Under the pieces are notes generated by a model, which made no database searches, was not told where the DNA came from, and saw nothing but the letters and a program-made list of their open reading frames with translations. Positions 9,230-17,897 of a stretch of DNA of 17,904 nt are shown here, piece after piece; within the stretch, counting starts at the first letter, position 1; every line of letters starts with the position of its first letter. The translations under genes were made by a program, and so were the position numbers. The stretch lies in contig NW_003116964.1 of the NCBI RefSeq assembly GCF_000003605.2, forward strand, positions 39,663 to 57,566. Direction: 5' to 3'. Source of the stretch: Saccoglossus kowalevskii (Eukaryota; Hemichordata; Enteropneusta; Harrimaniidae).

Positions 9230-9500
9230 CCCCGTTCCACTAATATCTCGAGAACCATACATATTGCTTAATTTGCTAATTTTTAGCTGTTGCACTGATA
9301 TCTGAAGAGCAACTAATGATGAAACTTGGTGCATAATTGCTCTGGACTAATGCCCAGATTTGATTAGTTTTTAGATAAAAGTCCTTGCATAATTAATCAA
9401 TTTTCAGCTTTTTCAAATAGTAATTATTGAATTTCAACTTGGTACATACTATAGGACTATGCAGAGACCTGTTTAGGTTAAATATTAATCAAATTGCCTA
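9230..9500 (-). repeat. Degenerate dispersed repeat, reverse orientation
   Basis: Read on the minus strand, 9321-9412 gives TTAGTCCAGAGCAATTATG followed by CACCAAGTTTCATCAT. It is preceded by a GATTAATTATGCAAGGACTT stretch. This is the same sequence order as the tandem units at 16310-16940. A second, weaker unit begins near 9434. It is probably the remnant of a mobile or satellite-like family. Confidence 0.65.
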
Positions 9501-9626
9501 ATGACTGTTTAATAATCGTCATAATCTAGCTAACATACAAACAAAAGACAATACATTTATTTCCTCTAATCACACATCTACAGAAAAGAATATTGCATAT
9601 GACAAATTGGATATGAAATTGAGTGA

Positions 9627-9632
9627 TTTATT
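9627..9632 (-). terminator. Candidate polyadenylation signal for UTP4
   Basis: The minus strand reads AATAAA about 300 bases past the UTP4 stop codon, with another at 9556-9561. A variant ATTAAA lies only six bases after the stop (9916-9921). I cannot tell which is used. Confidence 0.3.
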
Positions 9633-9926
9633 AATAAACCAACATTGTCGTAAATTAACTCAAGGGATCAGTTTTGCATCCAACACTATGCAAGACTAAA
9701 ACCAGTCAGCCATTTTGTATTAACTATACAAAGTATGTGTAAAGTTTGATTTGATTCCAGAGAGTTGGAAATACTTGGTTGGTTTGGTTTAAAATGCACA
9801 CTATTCGGCAATCTTGAATTGAATAAGCATCAACAGACTATGATATACAAGTAATTACCTTGTAGTACTCGTGCGTATGACTGAATTCACATTAGTTGTT
9901 TGTACAAAACACAATTTTAATAAAGT

Positions 9927-10043
9927 TTATGTTCCAAATTTTTTCATTTTTAGACTTTCTGGAAGTGATTCCAGCATCATTGGTCTTGGTCTCTCAACAG
10001 CAACTAACACATTGTCTTTTAAAGCATCTAAGAAGAGTAGTGG
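9927..10043 (-). CDS. UTP4: UTP4 terminal exon with stop
   Basis: The acceptor is CATTTCAG, followed by 38 codons and TAA. PLLFLDALKDNVLVAVERP is followed by MMLESLP and the basic end KMKKFGT. The spacing from LLF to VERP equals that in human cirhin, and KKFGT matches the conserved C-terminus. Confidence 0.94.
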   Translation of the reverse strand, partial: PLLFLDALKDNVLVAVERPRPMMLESLPESLKMKKFGT

Positions 10044-13000
10044 CTGAAATGAAATTGAAAACAAAAAAACATTTAAACTTGATGCAGTCTACTAATAGTC
10101 ATTAAAACAATACATTAATAAGACTATGTTTTCCTGTTGGCTTGATGTATCACAAACATAATACCAACACAAAAGAAAGCAATGACCTATTTAAATGAGT
10201 CAATTGAAGTCTGTGTAATTAGTATGATGGAAGAGTACATTAGGAGAGTAGTGTTACAGTTTTTGCTGCTTGCAAGACACTCATAGACATGTCAGTTTAT
10301 TGTGTTGAATGAGATTGGTCAAGGGATGTCAGAGATACGGTCCTGAAAAAACATTAATTAAAACAAAATGGCCACCAGAAGAAATGTGAATGAATTATAT
10401 CCATGCACAACTAAGATCTGCTTCTGGAATTATGGCAGAAATGACTGATTTTGACAAATATTTAGCTCGAAATTTGCAATCGGCCATCTTGAATTCATTC
10501 ATGACACAAAGCGATATGATTATGTATGATATGATGTGCACGTAAAGTTTGAATGTAATTGGCTCAGGCATGTCTGAGATACAGTTAGAATTATATCCAT
10601 CACACATGGACACATCAAAGTGAAATTACAAGGCCTTGTTTATCGGACTACTTCTAAACAAATTTAATGATTGAGAACTTGGATTGGACCATTCATTTAC
10701 ACCTGCAGTATGCATGGATATTTACCAAAGTCACAATCAACAGGATTTACATGCACGACTAATAACCTGACATATAGGCAATGTCTATACTCACATTATA
10801 TTTATGACAAAACACAGCTTCCTTTTTTCCACTTTTCGTATTATGGAGATCTTCATTGCCTGTAATCTATAGGAATGCATAGGATTAGTTACCACAGAGC
10901 CTGTGGAAAACATGCTTAGGATGAAACATGTTAAATATAACTGCGTCTAATATTTCTCAGTCATACTGGATAACTTTAGGAGTCATAGTGGTCAGTTTTC
11001 TCAGTCATAGTGGTTAGTTTTCTGAGTCGTACTGAGCAGCCGACAGACACTAATATTCAAATGAAATAAAAAATGTCAAATCTTCTAATGTACATTGTGA
11101 TAATCACCAACCTTCTCAGTGATATTAGATTTTGTTTTATCAATAACAGCAAACATATCATGTGCCTGCAAGATGACCATATTTGGATTAGTTGGACTGA
11201 AGCCAATTTTCATCACTTTGCCTTGTCTCAGTTTCCACATCTTGGATAGACTGTGATTACTGGCTTTGCTCCAATTACTGTATTCTTTCTTGGTTATATC
11301 GTATTCAACAATCTGCACAGAAAAAGGTGATATACAAGCGCATGACACAAAGGCTAGAATAATCCATGGGTGTTTATGCCAGTCTCAATGTACCACTAGA
11401 TTTGAAAGCCAAAGTGCACAAAATCTATTTACAGGTAGTTATGAAAAAAATGGAATAACTTTCGAAAAATGTTATTTGGCCTATAGCATAAATCTTGATA
11501 AGTTTACATGGAAATATGCTGTGTATAAATTTTTCATCAGACAAAGCATATACAGGTCATCCCCCTGGGTTGCATATACCCTCCAGATCACAACAACCCC
11601 CCCCCCCCGGTAGCATATACCCTCCAGATCATATCCCCGGGTTGCATATACCCTCCAGGTCATGTCCCTGGGTAGCATATACCCTCCAGGTCATCTCCCC
11701 GGGTAGCATATACCCTCCAGGTCATCTCCCCGGGTTGCATATACCCTCCAGGTCATCTCCTCGGGTTGCATATACCCTCCAGGTCATCTCCTCGGGTTGC
11801 ATATACCCTCCAGGTCATCTCCCCGGGTTGCATATACCCTCCAGGTCATATCCCCGGGTTGCATATACCCTCCAGGTCATCTCCCCGGGTTGCATATACC
11901 CTCCAGGTCATCTCCCCGGGTAGCATATACCCTCCAGGTCATATCCCCGGGTTGCATATACCCTCCAGATCATGTCCCTGGGTAGCATATACCCTCCAGG
12001 TCATCTCCCCGGGTTGCATATACCCTCCAGGTCATCTCCCTGGGTAGCATATACCCTCCAGGTCACCTCCCCGGGTTGCATATACCCTCCAGATCATGTC
12101 CCTGGGTAGCATATACCCTCCAGGTCATCTCCCCGGGTAGCATATATCCTCCAGGTCATGTCCCTGGGTAGCATATACCCTCCAGGTCATCTCCCCGGGT
12201 TGCATATACCCTCCAGGTCATCTCCCTGGGTAGCATATACCCTCCAGGTCACCTCCCCGGGTTGCATATACCCTCCAGGTCATCTCCCCGGGTTGCATTT
12301 ACCCTCCAGGTCATCTCCCCGGGTTGCATATACCCTTCAGGTCATATCCCCGGGTTGCATATACCCTTCAGGTCATATCCCCGGGTTGCATATACCCTCC
12401 AGGTCATCTCCTCAGGTTGCATATACCCTCCAGGTCATCTCCTCAGGTTGCATATACCCTCCAGGTCATATCTCTGGGTTGCATATACCCTCCAGGTCAT
12501 ATCCCTGGGTTGCATATACCCTTCAGGTCATATCCCCGGGTTGCATATGATATTTAATGATATTTATCTCATAGTTGTACTTGTTTATGGGCTGACCAAC
12601 AGGTAGTCCCAGTGGGGAAATGATTGGAAAATTATGCAAATTATTGGTTCCCTTTGTTTTCCAAATAATTTAAAAACATTTGTTTGCTTTCCTCTATCAA
12701 ATGTTTTTTTCTATAGAAATGTTTGTTTTAAAATTGTACACACCCCTCCAAGATTTTTTAATAAATCAACCCTTAATTAACTTAATTCATTTGTGGGATT
12801 CAAATTAATGGCAATAATTTCCAATTCACTATAACACTGGATTCTCACCTTTTGATTGCAGTAGACTACCATTAGCATTGAATTATGTGGACTGAATCCC
12901 ATAGAACATGGTTGAGTAGATAACTGTGGTAAACTACAGTGATGCTGAAAGAAAAAAGAAATTTAAAACAGATATATATATATCTGCATAACCATGAAAA

Positions 13001-16000
13001 AAAAAATTTGCAGACTTGATTTTACTCCCAATGAAAAATGACAATTTCCTCTCATCAGGTAAATGGGAAATAAAACATTGTTTTACAAAATGAATTTGGT
13101 CATCATAGTTTTCCACATACAGCCATTTTTACACAAATGTACACACTATATTATTTACATCAGTAGCATCTGAATTCAAAAGTTTATTTGCAAACACACA
13201 ATGCATCAAGCCTGTTATTCACCAATTAGAATACTGTATTGTATGAATATTGGTGATGTCAACACAAAGTAAGATTTGTTAACATAGTAGTACAAGACCT
13301 ACAGTAAAAAAAATTGTTGTGAATCATCATTCATTAATCTCACCGTATATGCTTCAATGTTATATACATTGATTTGACTAGCATGGTTACCAACAGCAAC
13401 ATAACATCCATCCTCAGTGACTGACAGTAAATGTATTGGTTGACAAACTGCAGAAAATGTGTGCAGTATCACAGGCTGAAGATTATCTACTTGGACAATT
13501 TGCACAGTACAGTCTCTTGTACCTATGATCAGTTTGCTACTATCCCGTGTAAACATCATGCAGTGAGCTGGAGACAGGTCTGAGGGTAAACCAGCAACCT
13601 GGAACCAATGTAACACATACATTAAATATAAATATACAATTTGATAGAAATTCTGAATTCTAAAATTATTTTGAAAATAGCCAAAAACTATTAAGGAATG
13701 TCTGAAAATAAATTAAGTTTTAGCGGAAAATGACAATTAACATAATGTGGGAACACAGTCAAAATCTTCATCATTATATACATTATCGAATGATTATACA
13801 CAATCTCTCAATCCCGCCAAAATTGTTAACCCTTAATGCATTAACGCATTATTATTGTTATTACTTTTTAACAATGGTTTCTTCTACCTTTATTATTGCT
13901 GTAGTGGGATTTATTACTATTCATGTTTTTTTATTAGTTTTTAATCATTACTTTTATAGTCTTAATGTTTTGTATTATTAGTCTAGTTTTGTTTAGTGTA
14001 AATGTAACCATTTTAATTCCTCCTGGGGAATTTTATGTGTTTAATAAAGTATAAGCTAAGCATTTTTAGATATGTTTTCTTATACGATTTGATCTGCAAC
14101 AACGTTCTTTAACCTGATAGATCAAGTCTGTTATTAACCAATCAGAATGCTGTGTTGTACATGCACCATTGCAATTCTTTGGGAATTCTCAAAGGCATTC
14201 AGGTAGCGTAATGCGGAAGAGAACTATCGATGTTGAAGTTGATTTTTGGAATTGATTTCAGTGATAAAACAGCATGAATTAAAAAAAAACTAGTAACTAG
14301 CAATGGATTAAATATAGATTAAGTATTGACTGCCTTTCATGGCTATTACCAGGTTATTGTCGAAGTGTAGTTTACGTACAGTTACTGTGGTCTATGTATT
14401 CGCACGATACCCACAACCGTAGATATCCATACTGTATTATGTAAATTAATTACCGATATTAGGAAAAGTCAAACAATGCTCAAGGACCAGGTTTTATGAC
14501 TAGACAGTCAACTTTGGAGCATTTTGGAGGGGATGGGCGATTAACCAAATGTGACCCTGACAATAGAAATGTGGGAGGTAAGTGTTTACCTAAGCATGGG
14601 AGCTAAGTCAGACAAGCATGGTAGCTCCAATACACACAATTTTGACAGTCAGGGGTTTCTTTTCTCAATGTAACATTTTAGCAAAATAATTTTCAACAAA
14701 AACTGACATTACACATGAAAATTAAATTGAAAAAATCCTATTTAAAAACTGACTTTAGTTTATATAACAAGAATTATTTACTTTGTGATCAAAATAAGCT
14801 TGCTGTCCTTGATTAAATATTGAAATTTTGACATATACACTTTGTCCTTTGTCTATGACTAGTACTATCATTCAGAGATCAGATCAGACAGCAGGAGATA
14901 ATCAGACCAAACAATTGGGCCATAAAACATGGAGTGTTGCACATCAGTGTAAAATCTAGAACATCGGTATACAGTTACCTTGGTAACAGAAGGTGTATCC
15001 ATGGTGATATGATACATTCTTATCTTGGTTATATCAGAGTAAACTATCCAACTACCACATTTGCTAATAGCACTGCAAACTATCTGATCGTTTCCCTGGC
15101 AACAGGAAGAGAAAATATCAAATGATGCAGATCATACAAATATTTATATAGTGAATAATAATGCCATAAATATTTATCAAGATAGCACAGGTCAAAGGTA
15201 TTGCGGACAATATCATTATTTTTGTTTACCTTTGCTTTCAGCTCCAATAATTTAGAAGGTTTTCTGAGCAGCGGTAAAACATCACCATCATCACCATCTC
15301 CACAAACGAAACAGAAATATTTTTAATTGTAAAAACAGTTTGAGCAATATGTAGTATCATTATCCCTATGTAGTCATGTGACACTTTGTGTACAACCACT
15401 AAGTTTAAACTTAACACCTTTTGGCATATTGAGGCACGAAATTTACCAACTAGCAGCCATTTTGTTCATCAGAAATACTTATTTTTGTTCATTTCAACTT
15501 ATAACTTTTAAATACAATTACTAAGTTTATTTAGATTTTGTATTTTATGAATTCGCACGTTGATTTGTGTCACAATACAATCCAAGATGGTTGACTGGGT
15601 GCCATAGACCATAGTGTATTGTGGGATAGTTATGACTGAATCAAACACAACTCTGCCAATCATAAAGTGCGTCTGCTCCCACAATCTGTTAACTATCAGA
15701 CAATCCACTATAATTTGGAATTGCAAATATGTTTTACATTTTGCCAACATAAACACATTCATCTGGCAGTTCAACTCATTAGAACTCATATAAATGCTGA
15801 CATTTCATTGGTCATGTATTAATGTACAAAAAGAAAGGGGGCTGTGACATTCTTAATGGCATGTTATATCTTAGAATGCCATTTTCTGAGCTGAGTCTGC
15901 TATTTGTGATGCACAACATGAAAACAATGTGATTTACATCAAAATTTATAATACATACAGAAAACACATTTGATTTTTCATCCATGGTTTTTAGTCTAAT

Positions 16001-17897
16001 AAATTAATTAGAGTACCTCTGTGATGAATTCAATTTAAATCTGATATTTTAAGATATCAGGAATAGGCTGATAATAGATAAACAATATGCATGTTTATCA
16101 ACATTAAACTAATCACGTCTGTGGACTACCTCAATGAACCAAATGAATTATTATACAAATTAAGCAATTATTATTCATAAATTTAGGTCTGTATATTGTT
16201 TCAGGGCGCACATGTACAAAGTTTCATTACAATGTGATGATCAATTCTAACTAAATCAGTGGTAAGCTGGAAGGTAAATTATTATAAAAATTGTTCTAGA
16301 AAATTTATGTACCAAGTTTCATTGAAAATAATGAAGTGATAGTACTTGAAATATCAAAAGCTGAAAATTGATTAATTATGCAAATTAGGTAATTAACATT
16401 TCACATATCTGTGCACTGTCATATGATTAGTACCCGAGATATCAGTTAAAAAGTTGTAACTAATTAATCATTATGCAAATTAGGTTAATTATATGAATAG
16501 ATTTTTACCCAAAACTAATTAAATTTGTGCATTAGTCCAGAGCATCTATGTACCAAGTTTCATCAAAATCCAATGAACGGCTCTTTAGATATCAGTGGAA
16601 CAGCTTATAATTAGCTAATTATCATGCAAATTAGGTTAATTATATGCAAGGATTTTTACCCAAAACTAATAAAATCTGTACATTAGTCCAGAGCATTTAT
16701 GTACCAAGTTTCATCAAATCCAATGAATGGCTCTTTAGATATCCATGGCACAGTCATGGAACAGCTAAAAATCAGCTAATTATCATGCCAATTTGATAAT
16801 TAATATGCATGGATTTCAACCAAAACCTAATCAAATCTGCGCATTAGCCCAGAGCATCTGTGCACCAAGTTTCATAAAAAACAACATATGGTTCTTGAGA
16901 TATCAGTGGAACAAACAGACACACACACACAGACAGACTAACTGCAAAGACGTCCATTGTGTGCTTCGCACACAGGAGTCAAAAAGCAGAGATTTTCAAA
17001 AAGTGTTAAATACATGTACATAATGAAATATTTGTTTTTCTTGATTTTATGGAAGAGAATACAAAAGTCAGAAACACGCTCCAAACATATCATATTTCAC
17101 CAAAATGTTTCTCATTTAGACTCGCCTGTTTTACTTGTCCTGCTGGTGGCACCAAGCATCCAAAGTTCCAAATGTGTTGAAAATTGAAACATAATGACAT
17201 CTGCATCAGCAGCCAAGTGTACAAGATGTTTCTATAGCAACAGATACAAAAAATTACCAAAGTAATACCGTATTTATATGATGGCAAGAATTCATTCCAT
17301 ATTGCCAATGGGCAATAATTCAGCACCTGAGTGATTTTTTGAGTACGCAAAAACAAATAAATACCTTAAAAACTAACATAGTAGAAAATTGTTTTTTCAA
17401 GACTACAAATTAAGAGAATACAAATCGGCAGGTTTAGTGTGAATTTAACAGACACAATGAGTGTCATTTTGATGTAGCCATGTAAAGTACACATATCTGC
17501 CGATAAAATAGTGATGTGACATCTAAGTTATGCCCACCATGAACATTCAGAAGTCTAATTAGTCTGGTTTTCAAAAATTCAAAATTTCGCAACTAAGAGC
17601 CTGGGTGATCTGGTTAGCTTGTACTGAAACAGGGTCAAGCAGCTTTTTAATCAAATACATGAATTCACAAGTCAATGGTGTAGGGATCACCAGAGATGTA
17701 AGATTAGGCACACATCCTGGGATGTTTTACAACACACTTGATATTAAATATTGAGTTAAAAATTTGTTTATTAAAGAAAATGATTTACATACATGTTGCG
17801 GAAATGGCAGAAGGATCCATCTCTTGAACAGATGTTTTGCTTTACTTCCAGACTTTTTCTTTGAGTACATTGGATTGACATCAGACAGTATCGACTC
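9927..17897 (-). CDS. UTP4: UTP4 / cirhin, C-terminal 375 codons in nine exons (5' part outside window)
   Basis: This is a WD40 double-propeller subunit of the t-UTP (UTP-A) subcomplex of the nucleolar small-subunit processome, needed for pre-18S rRNA processing and linked to rDNA transcription. Joining 17897-17793, 17231-17135, 15297-15230, 15095-14979, 13598-13344, 12944-12849, 11312-11112, 10866-10795 and 10043-9927 gives one open frame. Recognisable family blocks in order: MFQFSTHLELWMLG, GDVLPLL, IVCSAISKCGSWIVYS, the blade ending QINVYNIEAYT, IVEYDITKKEYSNWSK, HDMFAVIDKTK, PLLFLD, VLVAVERP and the C-terminal KKFGT. From memory these align with human cirhin (686 residues) block by block, including the end. 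The N-terminal half must lie to the right. No frameshift or internal stop is seen. Recognition is very secure; single splice sites are predictions. Confidence 0.95.
10044..10794 (-). other. UTP4 intron with degenerate repeats
   Basis: No exon fits here. Two related repeat pieces occur: ATTGGTCAAGGGATGTCAGA near 10315 and ATTGGCTCAGGCATGTCTGA near 10559, each leading into GATAC(G/A)G. AAAATGGCC and CGGCCATCTTGAATTCATTC words mark decayed elements. Confidence 0.5.
10795..10866 (-). CDS. UTP4: UTP4 small exon, variable linker
   Basis: This exon has 24 codons (ITGNEDLHNTKSGKKEAVFC, then HKYN) with a textbook donor AAT|GTGAGT. It covers the poorly conserved linker before PLLFLD, the place of the Lys/Arg-rich insert in human cirhin. 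The acceptor is CCTATAG, or GATTACAG seven bases further on. The choice depends on the donor used by the preceding exon. Confidence 0.75.
10954..11040. repeat. 22-bp tandem repeat, about four copies
   Basis: The word AGTCATA (last copy AGTCGTA) recurs at exact 22-base spacing (10959, 10981, 11003, 11025). The unit is close to AGTCATAGTGGTCAGTTTTC. It lies in a UTP4 intron. Confidence 0.75.
11112..11312 (-). CDS. UTP4: UTP4 exon with the NWSK block
   Basis: This exon has 67 codons after the acceptor TTTTTCTGTGCAG. IVEYDITKKEYSNWSK corresponds to the human block ending YTDWSR. KVMKIGFSPTNPNMVILQAH is a blade strand and HDMFAVIDKTK matches the conserved HDAYMFCIIDK. The donor is AAG|GTTGGT; the alternative TTG|GTGATT four bases on changes the phase and would pair with the other acceptor of the next exon. 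Confidence 0.93.
11313..12848 (-). other. UTP4 intron carrying the 31-bp minisatellite
   Basis: About 1 kb of this 1.5 kb intron is a tandem array. The flanks are ordinary AT-rich sequence without exons. Confidence 0.7.
11547..12550. repeat. 31-bp minisatellite, about 32 copies
   Basis: The unit is GGGTTGCATATACCCTCCAG followed by GTCATCTCCCC. From 11639 to 12538 the register is exactly 31 bases (29 steps). Earlier copies at 11608 and 11567 are offset by a C-run (about 11597-11608), and a truncated copy (GCATATACAGGTCATCCCC) lies at the left edge near 11547. Common variants are TTGC/TAGC, CATCTC/CATATC/CATGTC and CCAG/TCAG. The unit has no stop codon in any + frame and 31 is not a multiple of three, so long spurious open frames appear on both strands. 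Confidence 0.97.
12849..12944 (-). CDS. UTP4: UTP4 exon, WD40 blade
   Basis: This exon has 32 codons between CTTTCAG and AAG|GTGAG, phase 0. HHCSLPQLSTQPCSMGFSPH corresponds to the human LHCTVPAY...VTAMAIAP segment, followed by NSMLMVVYCNQK. Confidence 0.93.
12945..13343 (-). other. UTP4 intron
   Basis: This is AT-rich. It holds a short (AT)n palindrome (12970-12985) and one copy of a dispersed repeat (13203-13254). No exon is seen. Confidence 0.6.
13203..13254. repeat. Dispersed repeat copy A (CTGTTATTCACCAAT type)
   Basis: ATCAAGCCTGTTATTCACCA, then ATTAGAATACTGTATTGTA, is shared in diverged form with 14121-14170. The CCAAT(T/C)AGAAT word is typical of an element end rather than of coding sequence. 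Confidence 0.65.
13344..13598 (-). CDS. UTP4: UTP4 exon with two WD40 blades
   Basis: This exon has 85 codons between TTGGTTCCAG and ACG|GTGAGA, phase 0. MMFTRDSSKLIIGTRDCTVQ is one blade and LLSVTEDGCYVAVGNHASQI followed by NVYNIEAYT the next. Both correspond to human cirhin blocks (FSEDSTKLFVAS and LLAVSPDGNWLAASG). Confidence 0.95.
14121..14170. repeat. Dispersed repeat copy B
   Basis: ATCAAGTCTGTTATTAACCA, then ATCAGAATGCTGTGTTGTAC, is the partner of 13203-13254 in the same orientation, about 0.9 kb away in the neighbouring intron of UTP4. Confidence 0.65.
14496..14577 (+). CDS. Weak candidate exon on the + strand (unassigned)
   Basis: An ATG opens MTRQSTLEHFGGDGRLTKCD, then PDNRNVG, running into a perfect-looking donor GGAG|GTAAGT. 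The QSTLEHF start loosely resembles the PIP-box-like openings seen in some transposases and PCNA partners, but only one aromatic is present. No following exon was found. It may be part of a decayed element or pure chance. Confidence 0.2.
14979..15095 (-). CDS. UTP4: UTP4 exon with CGSWIVYS block
   Basis: This exon has 39 codons between TTCCTGTTGCCAG and AAG|GTAACT, phase 0. GNDQIVCSAISKCGSWIVYS is nearly collinear with human ENIICSCISPCGSWIAYS, one of the best-conserved segments. It continues with DITKIRMYHI. Confidence 0.96.
15230..15297 (-). CDS. UTP4: UTP4 short exon with acidic insert
   Basis: This exon has 68 bases. The first two complete an Asn codon split with the preceding exon. GDDGDVLPLLRKPSKLLELK (then AK) corresponds to the human NGDTLPL...HLLHLKTK segment. 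The acceptor TTTGTGGAG is pyrimidine-poor but is the one that keeps frame. The donor is AAG|GTAAAC. Confidence 0.88.
15298..17134 (-). other. UTP4 intron (about 1.8 kb) with repeat cluster
   Basis: No coding exon fits. The left half is AT-rich with CAAGATGG and AGCCATTTTG words of decayed elements (15450-15600). The right half is a degenerate repeat array ending in CA/CAGA tracts. Confidence 0.6.
16200..16940. repeat. Degenerate tandem/dispersed repeat cluster
   Basis: The block TACCAAGTTTCAT recurs at 16310, 16551, 16702 and (CACCAAGTTTCAT) 16863, giving spacings of about 241, 151 and 161 bases. Between copies the order is conserved: GGCTCTT..GATATC, AGCTAATTATCATGC, TTTTTACCCAAAACTAAT, then CATTAGTCCAGAGCAT. 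The cluster ends in ACACACACACAGACAGAC. The same family occurs inverted at 9230-9500. Confidence 0.8.
17135..17231 (-). CDS. UTP4: UTP4 exon with MFQFSTHLELW block
   Basis: This exon has 97 bases after the acceptor CTGTTGCTATAG. KHLVHLAADADVIMFQFSTH, then LELWMLG, corresponds to human LLLFQFAHHLELWRLG at the end of the first propeller. It ends inside a codon at ACA-A|GTAAAA, phase 1, which matches the next exon's start. Confidence 0.93.
17232..17792 (-). other. UTP4 intron
   Basis: This is AT-rich sequence without repeats or exons that I can support. Confidence 0.6.
17793..17897 (-). CDS. UTP4: UTP4 exon nearest the window edge
   Basis: This exon has 35 codons between TTTGTAG and CAT|GTATGT, phase 0. 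The TAG of the acceptor is also an in-frame stop, so the exon cannot extend upstream. It begins ESILSDVNPM, has a Lys-rich stretch (SKKKSGSKAKH), and ends LLPFPQH, matching the human TFPHR segment before the FQF block. It is the least conserved of the nine exons and is placed by phase and by this ending. Confidence 0.8.

Larger units (their letters stand above)
7901..9926. other. Intergenic region between two convergent genes
   Basis: No supportable gene lies here. The left part is the likely 3' UTR of the chromodomain gene. The rest holds a short 19-bp tandem repeat (8419-8477), a small CAGTG run (8701-8716) and a degenerate dispersed repeat in reverse orientation (9230-9500). Confidence 0.6.
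13599..14978 (-). other. UTP4 intron (about 1.4 kb)
   Basis: No UTP4 exon is missing here, since the flanking exons join in frame. It contains the second copy of the ATCAAG repeat and, on the opposite strand, a short open stretch with a strong donor near 14577. Confidence 0.6.

Noticed and set aside
9927-10043. A one-base deletion breaking the last UTP4 exon
   Set aside because: A first hand transcription dropped an A at 10021. Re-reading gives GCT TTA AAA GAC and an intact frame through KKFGT.
11547-12550. CRISPR-like array of 31-bp repeats
   Set aside because: The repeats are directly abutting with no unique spacers, in an animal intron.
11495-12606. Several overlapping long open frames encoding repeats such as LHIPSRSSPRVAYTLQVIS
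   Set aside because: They are the 31-bp minisatellite read in three frames. The unit lacks stops, so every frame is open. The region is inside a UTP4 intron on the other strand.
15508-15789. 93-codon minus-strand frame MSSNELNCQMNVF...
   Set aside because: It lies in a UTP4 intron across decayed repeat words (CAAGATGG, CAATACACTATGG) and has no protein-like pattern.
17090-17356. 88-codon minus-strand frame reading FNFQHIWNFGCL
   Set aside because: It is the wrong frame of the real UTP4 exon, whose frame reads MFQFSTHLELWMLG and joins both neighbours in phase.
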